Of a DNA stretch of 64,000 bases, positions 35,701-47,700 are shown in pieces. The stretch comes from Limnoperna fortunei (Eukaryota > Mollusca > Bivalvia > Mytilida > Modiolidae), in the NCBI GenBank assembly GCA_944474755.1, contig OX104117.1, positions 40,131,222-40,195,221 on the forward strand, read 5' to 3'. Below the pieces are notes generated by a model, which was given only the letters and a program-made list of their open reading frames with translations, was not told the DNA's origin and searched no databases. Each line of letters starts with the position of its first letter. The first letter of the stretch is position 1. The position numbers and the translations under genes were made by a program.

Positions 35701-38700
35701 AATCAAATACATTAACATAAAGTCAAGAGAATACAGAGTAAAAGGAATAACAGAAACTAAAATCATACAGTGAGAATACGTCTATTCCCATCAGACGATC
35801 TGTAGACAAAATTAAACATTTAAAAAAAATACATCAAGGAATTATATACATTTCTTTAAAAATGTATTAAGGAATTAAACACACAATTTTAAAAAAAATT
35901 CATATCATAGAAACCGACCCCACACTCCAATCACAAATCCAGATTAGACAAACAAACTGGCAAATAAGAATTGGCTATTTTTTTACTAATTAATAATGTC
36001 TGGTTTACATCCCGTAAGTTTTGTGGTTTAAGGTGTAAAGTTGTTTTGCACGATTGTGCCGAAACGTATTATCTTTATGAAGAATACTTCCCTAAAACCG
36101 TACAAAATAGGATGGAGGAAAAAGTAAAGAAAAAGCTACTTTTGCGCCGTTTTATTTTCAGTTATTAAGGGTAACTTTAAACGAACTTGAATAAAGTTTT
36201 AGGAAATGTATTAAATCTGTCTGAATAGTATAATAGTAAAGTAAGTGTGTTGTTTGTTTGTTTGAATGTTTCAGAAAATTTTCAGCTATACCACGTCGTC
36301 CCGTTATTGGTGAAGGGAGCCGAAGTACCCAAAAAACACCACTGCTTTTCGGTAGGTAAACTGGCAATCCTAGTCAATTAAGATTGGAGTCGAGTACACC
36401 CTGCCCTCCGTGAGACTCAAACCCACAATCTTAGGGATGTCAAACAAAGTGATCAATAGTAGAGGAACAAACTTAACCACTCGGTCACCGAGGCCCAAAT
36501 GTTTAAGTTGGAACTTGTTTTAATAGTCAGTATTTCAGCAAGATATTACCACAACACTTCTAAGCAGAAACGAAAATGATTTGTTTGAATTGAAGTCGCA
36601 AATTTAAAAGTATTTTATTTGAACAAGAAAAAAAATCAGTTACCAACAAAGCAACGAGTCGTTTAATTTTGTAGACATCAAAACGGCTAGACCATTTTAA
36701 AAAGAATAGCATTTGGAGGATTAAGCCACAAGATACTGCTGATTTAAGCCCTTTTTATTCTAATTTAATCTTATTTTAAAAGATAAAAGAAACTAAAGGC
36801 GTAACATGTTTTAAAGATACATGCCACTGCCTTGTTTAAAGTGCAACAATCATTATTTCATTTCGTAATTTAAGCTTCCATTTAAACAAATTTTTTTCTT
36901 TAACTAATCTGTTTTGATAATGCATTGGGTTCGGGTTACTCTCTTTCTGTTTTTGTGTTTTTGGTTTTTGTGTTGTGTTTGTCTACATTCGGATTTGTAA
37001 CTGTCCCTTGACTTTTGACTCTTGTTGTTCGGTCGGTCTTCTTTGCTATTTTTCTTTTAACGCTTTTTTTACAAGTAATATTGCACAGCTGGCTATTTTG
37101 GTCCAAGAATGAACCCGAAAATGGATTAGCCTTGCAATATCACTTGTAATTAAAACGCCAATCGTTCAATATCACAAAGCAAAATAATGACCAACTCCAA
37201 GAATAAAACAAGAGGCCGATAACAAAATTGACTATATTATATATAAACACCAATATATTACAAGGAACTTTTAATAAAAGTGTAAAATGTACAGTGCAAG
37301 GTAATAAAAGATTACAACATGCGATATCATCTTTTATGAAACACTTAAAAGGAATATCGACCTCGGCCGTCGGCTGCCATATTTGAATATAATTACATTT
37401 AGCTTTAATTTAAACAAAGTATCTCTCACTAACCCATATTTTATTATATTGCACGATTGACGTTTTGATAACAATTGATGTTGCATGGATGGCGATTTTC
37501 GGTACAAGAAAAAAATTCAAAACAATATTATGTACTGCTTTATCATTTGTAATCAAAACGTCTAATTTGCAGTATAACAGTATGTTTTGCTTGGTAAAAT
37601 ATCGCTTAAAATTGTTTTCTGTAGCTTAATAATGACCAATTCCAAAACTAAAAAATCAGATGTTGACCACGAGAACAAAAAAGTGCTTAATTTTTACATA
37701 GCTGTTTATATTAACATCAATATATTAAAAGGATCAAGATTAGAAGAGGAAGATTTACATTGAAATATAATAAAGCAATTTAAGGCAGATCATGTTTTAT
37801 GGCACACTTGAAAGGAATATCTACCTTGGCCGTTGGCCTCGGTCGATATCTCTTTTAACTGTTCCATCAAACATAATATTGCATGCACTGAGCTGCCATA
37901 ATTGTATATTATCGTTTTCATCTTTCGTCTATGAAAGTAAAAATTACCTCTTCTAAATGGTATTTGCAGAAACAAACAATTCGATCGAAATTAATTTGCT
38001 TTCTTGTTATTCGAACCTTATTTAGACATAAGTATACATAAAATCTACTTCTGGAACATCTAATTGTGTTATTCGTATTAAATAAACGCCTTTCATCTGT
38101 GCAATTTGTATTTTTAGTCAATTATTGTTAGACTAAATGTTATTTTAAGGTCTGATGTTGAGTGATGTTTACACAATTCACTTTAACAAATCTTGCCTGA
38201 AAGTTGTTTGCACTAGTGCTTTTCCCGATTAAGCAAACATTGCAATAGCAATTTCTTCAAAATTGTGAGAAATTTGTGGGATTGCAATAGTGCATATTCA
38301 TTTAAAATTACTTAAAATTGTGTTTTTAGCATTTAGTCTGGATGTGACATTTAGGGAAATTGAATATTAATAATTGCACTTAACTTCGATTCTCATACAA
38401 TAAATATTGATTTAATAAAAGCTTCGCAGGTACGGCTGTCCAGATGTAAAATGTAATCCATTATTTTGTTTGTGACGGCTTTTTTGTGTTAATAAAATTA
38501 TCTACTAACAGTTTGATAATTTCATTTTGGGATGCTGTCGCAAAACATAAATTTTTAACTGCAATTTATGGAAACTTTTTTATTAAGGCAATTACACATT
38601 TAGAATTTTTCTATTTGTTTGCTATGCCAGTCGTTGATAGCAGGTTTCCGTAAACTATATTTATTTCAAATAATAATGTGACACAGAAACAGCAGAAAGG

Positions 38701-41700
38701 TTTTTTTTAATGAACCTACTATATGTGATGCATTGTAGATTTATTGACTGAGTATACAAATATAACTGACGTATTATCTTGCTGTCAACAGAACAAGGGG
38801 ATATCAGATTCCTACAATTTGTACGCGTACGGAAAGCTAAAACCGATGCAGCCATTGATCAGCAGTGTTGTCCTTGAAAGTGAATAACTTTATAAGGTTA
38901 TACACAACTTTTTAATTTTTTTATTGTATTATCGGTTTTAATTGTTTTTATAAGTAAACAATCAACCAGAATGCAATAATACTCATGTCAAGAACCTCTA
39001 CAGTATATGTTTAGCTAATGTATTAACTTTCGATATATATCTATTTAAAAAAAGTTGTAGATGGCTCAAGTCAGATTTGACATAACTTTTTAGAGTTTTG
39101 GTGACAATAATTTTACATATCATTATCTGGCTATCCAATGCGTTTAGTTTAAGCCCGCTGATGAGTCTTGATCATACAAAAGATGCTTAGATATTTATAA
39201 CCTTTGTATTATGGCATATTTAGCATTTTCGGGAGGTATCAAGGTTGTAATAATAATTAACTTTCTAACAAACACAAAATATAATTGAACGTTTAGTAAA
39301 ATAATTTCAAGTAGAAGTTTTTCCCCAACTGAGCCAAAACAAATGAACACTAAACAAACATACGTCATTCTATTTTTGCACTTGAACCGAATTTCGTGTT
39401 TTATCTATATGACTTTAGATACTTTATTGCGATAACATTGATGTAAATGTTCAAATGCAGACTGATAAATTGTCAAGTATTGTGGAACCTGACAAAACAT
39501 AGTATTTTTAGAAAAACAATATGCTGATAAATAATTTTGATTGGCCATTAACATCGCAACATAGACACCTCTCCAAACATGTGTCATTTTATTGCCTTTC
39601 TTCTATTTGAAATTAATATTTTCACAAATCAGTTAATTAGTTAAAACCCATCAGTTGTATATGCACAATTTGTGTTTGCTATGCAAGGCCACAACACAAA
39701 ATTGTGACCAAATAGTTCTAATAATTCACATTTAAATACTTATTTACAAACAGTGTTTGGCCGACATATGCAATGTTATTTTGTTTTCAAAAGTTTCATC
39801 ATTAAAAAGTACTGTAGCCAGAATTATGTTTGATAAGACATCAGTCGCAAAATGGAATGTAAACGTATTATTAAATTACACAAACAAAAATAAAAATAGA
39901 GTCTAAGACCTTTAATTCCTTGTTTTGTTTTGTGGTTATTGTATGTGTTGACTATCGTTTGCCTTTCTGAATTATCCAATGTCCGTCAAACTTATATTTT
40001 ATTATTTATAATATATATGTAAGACTCTTAAAGTGCAATGGGTACGTTAAAGTGCGATGGTGTCCCCAAAGTACGATAGCCACGCCAAAGTGCGATGGCG
40101 TTTTTATCTTCAAAACACCAAAGCGCGATGTTCAAGCCGAAATCCGATGACGTGTTTATTGTACTTTCGCCAAAATGCGATGGTGTACGCCAATGTGCGA
40201 TGCCCGTTGACGCTAAAGTGTGATGGTCTTTCAGGCGCGCTAAAGTGCAATCTCGACTATCAGGTTAGCATCAGAGGGTCGCCTCGACTATCAGGTTAGG
40301 GTTAGCATTTCAATAGATTAATGAATTTATTCTCCCCTAGTGTTCCTCTCCATTGTCCTGTAGTATCCATGTGCCACCTCCACTATCAGGTTAGCATCAG
40401 GGAGCCGCCTGCACTATCAGGTTAGGGTTAGCATTTCAATAGGTTATTAACAACAGGGAGCCACCTCGACTATCAAATTATCATCAAGGAGCCACTTCGA
40501 CTATCAGGTTAGGGTTAGGGTTAGGGGTTAGGGTCAGGTTAGCATCAGGGAGCCACCTCCACTATCAGGTTAGGGTTAGCATTTCAATAGGGTTAGGGGC
40601 TAGAGTTAGGGTTAGGGTCAGGTTAGCATGAAGGAGCCGCCTCGACTATCAGGTTAGGGTTAGCTTTTCAAAAGGGTTAGGGTTAGGGGTAATGGTCAGG
40701 TTAGCATGCGGGAGCTGCCTCGACTATCAGCATTGGGTTTGCATTTCAATAGGGTTAGGGTTAGTGACAGGTAAGCATCTGGGAGTCGCCTCGACTATCT
40801 GGTTAGCATCAGGAACTCGTCAATAGCTTTTTTTATTTGATTCTACATCTTCCTATCCTTTTTTTATTTGTTTGTAATTAGTCAGGATTTTATAATCGCC
40901 CTACAATCACCACCTGACCAGTGTTTGGGGGTTTGCATTATATACGAGACAAAGTGAATAAATACAAAAAAAATATTATTATTATTAAACATTGACTAAT
41001 TTTTTTTCTTTTTTAAAAGTATATACAATAGTTAAGTATTCATATATAAATGTATAATATATGAAAAATGAAAAAAAACACAAAAAAACCCTTTCACATA
41101 CCCTTTCTGTTCTTGCATTAATTAACTAGTATTTCTGTATCTGTACTTTACTAGTGTATTCAATAGTATACAACATTGCTTTATATATAAATTAGCAGTT
41201 GAACATAATAAAAAAAAAATAAAATAAAAATCACGGAAGGATTTTACTAAGAGGAGCCCAGAAATTTTCGTAGGCACTCTGTTTGTTGTGTTCACATGCA
41301 ATTTAATACTCTAAAGACTGATGATACCTCTGAATTTTAGCTTTTAGCTCTATCATATTTGGAATAAAATCATTTAGTTCGCATTTGTATACATAGTTTT
41401 TTTGCTATAATAAATAATAAATTTACAAATAAACTTTTTGATGTAAATCCTAACAAGATTTCTTTTTTGCAAAAATAAAGTCTTTATCATGCACTCTGAT
41501 GTTTTTCACCGAAGATAGCCAAAGTTGGTAAGTAACAGCGCAATCATAAAACAAATGCTCTAATGTTTCCTCTTTGTTTTTACAAAAAGAACATACATTG
41601 CTTGGAATAAGTTTAATTTTGTGCAAAAAGGAATTTGTAGGCAAAATTCTATGTAGCAGTTTGTACTGAAAATTACGTAAGTAAGAATCTTTACAACATC

Positions 41701-44700
41701 TTTTTAGAATAGTGAAATATTTTGACCACTCTACTATTTCTACATCTAGTAATTCTTCCCACTTTGAACAAGTTTGATGAGGATACACCAAAAACTTATT
41801 CACAAGGTCCCTATATACAAACGTGAGCTTAACACTTGATATGATTTTCTGACAAAAGTAGTCTGCTTGTACAAGGTTGTTTACATTGACATTAGTACAT
41901 TGTTTTTGAATTATTTCCCTTATATTTTTTGGAATACTGGATACCAAAGTGTAGTACGACAAAATTTGTTCGAGTTTAGATTTTCCTTGATTTGTTGAAA
42001 ACTGTATAAGTTATTTTTTTGACAATCTACAATGTCTACAATGTCTTTTAAAAACTGGACACCTTGATTTTTCCAGCCTTTATAGATAGAAAAAATTGGC
42101 TAAAGGTATAAAGTTTAAAATATCTAAGGACAAAATGTCATTAATAAATAGTTTTGTGCATGGCTTTGTGGTATATAGGGAAAAAAGTATATCTTTCCAA
42201 AAAGGATTTTTTACATAACAGTAAATTTCTTGAAGTTTTTCCTTTTGCAAAGAAAATACCCTTTCACCACCAAACTGATTTAATTCAACTTGTAGGATGG
42301 ATTGCCAGTCTCCTTTTTGGTGAACCAGAAACTTTTTGACCCAAGATATTTTTATATAAGTGTTGAAAGATTCTAAATGTACCATGTTTAGCCCACCCTG
42401 TGAAAAATCTCCAATAATAGTGTTACGTTTTATCTTGTCAATCCTTCCATCCCAAATGAAGTTAAAAAACATAGTACTAAGCTCTTTTAGCTCGTTTAAC
42501 TGAGCTTTAGGTAGACTTGGTAGAGAGGTGAACAAATGAGTCAGTTTTGACAGTGCCAGAGTTTTGATCACAGTAACTTTACCTATTAAAGTTAATTTTC
42601 TATGTTGCCAACTTTAAAGTATTATTGAGATTTCTTTTTTTAAAGTTTATATCGAGAATGCTATTTAAATTAGGAGAAAATTCTATTCCACGTAGTCGGA
42701 AATTTGCATGAGACCACAAAAACTTATATTCTGGACAAAGAACATTATCTGAATATTTTTTTCACCAATCCAGAGAGCACGTGTCTTGGATTTATTCATT
42801 TTCAGTCCAGATATAGAGTGGAAAGAGTCAAGACATTTGAGGCATTCCTGTAGGGATCCCTCACTGCCATCTAAAATAATATAGGTATCATCAGCATACT
42901 GATTTAAAAGTATTTCCTTTTTGTCAACCATGATACCCCGATATTTTTGGGTTTGCTTTTAATTTTATAGATAACAGTTCTGCTCCAATAATACAAAGAT
43001 AAGGCGACAAAGGGTCCCCTTGTCTACAACCTTGCCTAAGATCGAAGAAACTCGAACTTTAAAATTAACATTTCTTCTTTACATGTCATTATATAGATGA
43101 CCATTGGACTTTAGTGACCAACGTATTTTGGGGTGAACCAACGCAATTTAGCGTATTGTACAGGTGCACCAACGCACTTTAGCGCGACTGAAAGACCATC
43201 AAACGTCAACGGGCATCGCACATTGGCGTACACCATCGCACTTTGGCGAAAACCCCATCGTCTTTTAGCGTCAACCAACGCATTGTGGCGTGACCGTCGT
43301 ACTTTGGAGTCCCATCGCACTTTTGAGTCCTACATATATTTGACATAATTGTAACTTGTTTAAAATGTTGGGTTTTGGTTCGTTTTTAATAATAAAGTTA
43401 AAACCAATTTCCTCGTTTTCAACGCTAATGCTTCTTAAATGTCAAATACAAACCAAATACAGTTAACATATCAAAGCCTGAAAAGACCTATTCGATTGAT
43501 ACAAGTAAGGCAATTAACTGTTTTGTTAGAGGCGTCAATATCTTGTATTAAAAGATAACGTTGCAGTTAGAAAATGATTGAAAATAAACTCATGAAATGA
43601 ATTTCATTCCAATCTTTGTTACATCTACAACAGTTGTAATTGTGTATAATATGTTAAATATTGTTGACACGTCTTTATTAATTTAACGTTTCAGAAATAA
43701 ACATACGATATGATATCCACATTTTTATTACTTTATCAGAACATGATAAACTAAAGTGAATGAAACTTATCTGTATCCGTGTAGTAAAATAGGAAACAAG
43801 TTATATTTGACAGTTGACAAATGAAACTCTCCTTTATAAATTATTCTACTGAAGGTTAAAATTAAACCAATAGTACAAGTGAGTGGTAAAAACTGCCGAT
43901 CTTTTATTAGATAACACACACTAGACGATGTTTCCTGTAAATTGCTATTTAATCATTTAAGAAAAATTGCCTTCTTAAACAACAGCTTTAAAAACGCTAA
44001 ATTTCAAAGAAATATATGTTTAGCATGCGAACAAACCCTTATCTTGCCTCTAATCAAGTTACTGCATCTTTTAATGAAAGCCGAATAAACCAAGTAAAAT
44101 ATCATAATAAAACTATATTTAAAGACAAAACTGTTGCCAAAAAATTATGTTTGTTTGTTTGTTTGTTTTATGGTGTTTAACGCTACTTTCAGCAATTTTT
44201 CAGCTATATCATGACGTCCAGTTTTTATTGGCGGAGGAAGCCGGAGTACCCGGAGAAAACCCCCGACCTGCGGTAGGAAAACTGGAAATCCTTGTCAAAT
44301 AAGATTGGAGTCAAGTACACCCTGCCTGCAGTGAGAATCGAACCGGCAATCTCAGTGTTGACAGACCACGTGATCAATAGTAGACGAACTACCTTGACCA
44401 CTCGGCCACCGATGCCCCCCCCCCCAAAAAAAAAAAAATTAAGACAAAATCCAAACAAAATGTGTCAAAAGGAATTACAAGGAACTTACAAAGAAAATCA
44501 ACATTTAATAATCCAAATAAAAAGTGTGAATGAATAAATGTCCTCTAATGATTTTTGTAGTAATTCTAGTGTTTGGAATGACTGGATGTTTTTATTCGAT
44601 TAGTAAACTTGGATATCCAACGGAAGCGCTTACTACTTGCACATGTAAAACGGATAATAAAATATAGTACAACATCCATAAAAATAGATTAAAGCGGAGC

Positions 44701-47700
44701 TAAGCAATATACAAATATTTAGAGAAAGACATAAATAAGCCAATTTGGTGACAACCTTTGAAAGTATGTAAAATTTTTCATTTGGGTTACCTATAATGGT
44801 AGTATATTTTCAAATTGCACGTTAGTTATAAACAGACTAATAAAACATCAGACGAACACCATACAGACGTGGATAAAAGTTTGTACTTATAACCTACAAA
44901 GTACCATATTTAAGGTACTTTCTAGCTTAAACAGTTCATTGCGTTACGATATTTTCTACATAGTAATAGTCTATGCTTTACTGGGTAGTAGATGTTAATA
45001 TTTCCTCATTCTTGCCATTCGTATGTGTTTGTGCTTTCTTCACAGCGTAACGAGAATATTAACAAGACATTACACTCAAGGACACCCCGTTTTTCAGAAA
45101 ATATATACACTTGCTTAAAAAGCGGAAAATCTATTAAAAGTCTCTCTAAATATCCAACTTGTTATATTAACACCATTGTTGATACACTGCACATAAGTAA
45201 AACATACATCAAACTTAGAAAAGTTATTCGCAAGATGATAACCAATTGTAGAATTGAACATTAATATTATCATTTGAATCCAAGAACATTTTCATTATTG
45301 TCATTAGATTAGAACACCTTGCGTTAAGATAAAGCTATATGTATATTGATTTGTTACTGAGGTCTATGAGGCATACACTATTTATAACTTAATGTAAGTC
45401 TGGTTAATATGCAACTTTATTCAATATAAGAGGAAGTAATAACTAAAGATTTGCATATTTAAAGATAATGACAGTAAGTAACGACTAAAGATGAGCATAT
45501 TTCATTACATCCTGTGAAAACCGTGAATTTCGTTAATAATTTAAAAAAATAAAAGATTTATAGGAAATATAGACTCCATGAAGTATCGGTATATTTGTAT
45601 TTTCATTTGTTCATGACAGCTAAAATTAGCTATAGTTAACCATGTACATTTAAATTGTCATTTTTTGGGTACAAGTGTGTATTGTATTGTGTTTTTATTT
45701 TACATATAATGGGCCAGTAATTTATATTGGGCACTCTCAGAATTATTACTTATGCTATAGACTATAATTGGTTTGATATCAACTATATTCCATCGCATGT
45801 ATAAGTCTCAGCGCAAATTTCAAATGTGAACTATTTACAATATTGCATCGCATCAACAAGTCTCAAGCTTCATTCATGATTGAGCTTCTTAATACAAAAA
45901 AAAAACGTCGTCGGAAACCCACGTCCAGTTACCTTCTCGATTTGCTACCACTTACCGAACGTGGGTACATTCGTAGATATTTGCTCGTTTTCAGAAATAT
46001 TTAATGTCCTATTTTGATTGGTCGCTTGTACTTCCGGCGATGAGTTTACAGCTAATCAAAAAAGACATAATATACGTAGTTTCGGTTAATAAATGTGTCG
46101 TTTGCATGAAGAAGGTCAACGATGAATTATCATATAGTCAATTGACAACACATGCACGCCTTCAGAGAGATGTAGATCTTTCTGTAAACACTTGTAGTGG
46201 TAAATTTTATATACTATTATTTGTGTGCAAAACATTTACGACTTCAAGGTCGTCATAGCGATGTTGACATATGTTTTTACCCCTTCAAAATTGAATAGTA
46301 GTAAACAAACAAAGTAGTTCAGATTGGCTGATAACATTTAATATATTCATGAAAACGAGAAATATCTATGAGTTTGCCCACGGTCGGTAAATGGTAGCAA
46401 AGCGAGAACAAAGCAAGAGCGGGTTACATGTGCGCATTATGGGTTGGTCACCTAGTTCAGACAAATGTTTAATATAAGCCGACCAGTCCTTTCTCTTCCT
46501 CTACAAAGCTGCGTCTAGTATACAGTCATGTCTTTTTCATCAATTGTTGGTCGGAACAAACCGCCATGTGACATCTGACAGTTTTAAAACAGATGGGGTA
46601 TTAATTATGCCTTGTTATGTAGTTCTTTTGTATGTATTATAAACAAATGACTTGTAACAAAACCTAGCTGATCGAGTAAGAACGTTGTTTGCCAATACAA
46701 ACTAAATAAGTGTGTATGCAATCTTTAAGTGATCAATATCTTCCCGTGAAGGTAGTAAATACCTGAAATTTCATTTCGTGTTTAGTTTCATTTACTCGTT
46801 CTATTTTAGCAAGTACCTTCAACTTTAACAACATTAATTATCGACTAGGGTCAATCTTTTTTACATTTGTCTCTCATTTTATTCCTAGGAGGTTGATGAC
46901 GCATTCAATATAATCAAGAATGGTGTCAGTTCCGTGGTCGTTTGGGAATAATCCGGTCAGTGAGTTTTAGTGTTATCTCAATCACTATGAAACGGCAATT
47001 CTAAAGTGTTTCGAGTCTACAATATTCTGTTCTTAGATATACGATGCTAATGGTCATAAAGTTAAATAATCTAATATATTGTATAATAAGTACTGACAGA
47101 AATACACCTTTGCTTCGACATTCTCATTTTCTAACGCTTGGTTTCTAAAACATGGGATTAAGTTTAAAACTAATCTTGTATTACATTTAAGAAGTTACGA
47201 GGCTATTACAGCAGTGCAAAAGCGGTTTAGTGTCAAACAGTCCATGTAAACGACTTGTCACTAAAGAAAAACACAGTTTTGCATTGTTTTATATCCTTTG
47301 TAGGTCAGTGTTTAAAGTAAAATATATATTAATAAGTACAAAGATAACGTTACATCACGAGGATACGAAACAATAATTACGGCATATCATAAAAAAATTA
47401 ATTAAATAAAAATTAACTATTAATTTATAAACGTCTACAAATTATGCCCAACACTTTTTACCCTCAGCGAAATTAACATGTATATATACATTTTATACTT
47501 CAGTGACCAATGTTAAATGAGTTTTAATGTTGAGAAAGATACATTTGTGACGATATGCATTGTTTCCCGCAAACAATAAGTCCGCTACTATTGGTTTCAC
47601 GCAAAATAAGTACAAGTACCTATTATAAAAGTCACCGTGTCTGTACGGCGGTTTTTTTGACTGACAAATAAAAACTGATTACCGCGTTTGGTTCAGCTTA

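Larger units (their letters stand above)
40015..43338. mobile_element. 3.3-kb composite element with ~230-bp terminal inverted repeats
   Basis: Left end tatatgtaagactc (40015) and right end gagtcctacatata (to 43338) are inverted. Behind them both arms are built from many 'aaagtgcgatgg'-type subrepeats, including a near-identical block (cgccaatgtgcgatgcccgt) in each arm. Inside are a TTAGGG-rich minisatellite (40253-40830) and a minus-strand LINE fragment (about 41000-43090). No transposase is visible, so it would depend on a partner in trans; the LINE was probably a later insertion. Whether these are arms of one DNA transposon or two inverted satellite blocks cannot be settled here. Confidence 0.6.

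Noticed and set aside
40508..40540. True telomere end
   Set aside because: TTAGGG runs are short, interrupted and embedded in a minisatellite with unique sequence on both sides.
44992..45264. 90-codon plus-strand frame as an exon
   Set aside because: No family resemblance and no convincing splice context; lies in the GPCR intron on the other strand.
46004..46258. 84-codon frame inside the 46-kb MITE as a transposase
   Set aside because: No catalytic or DNA-binding motif; far too short.
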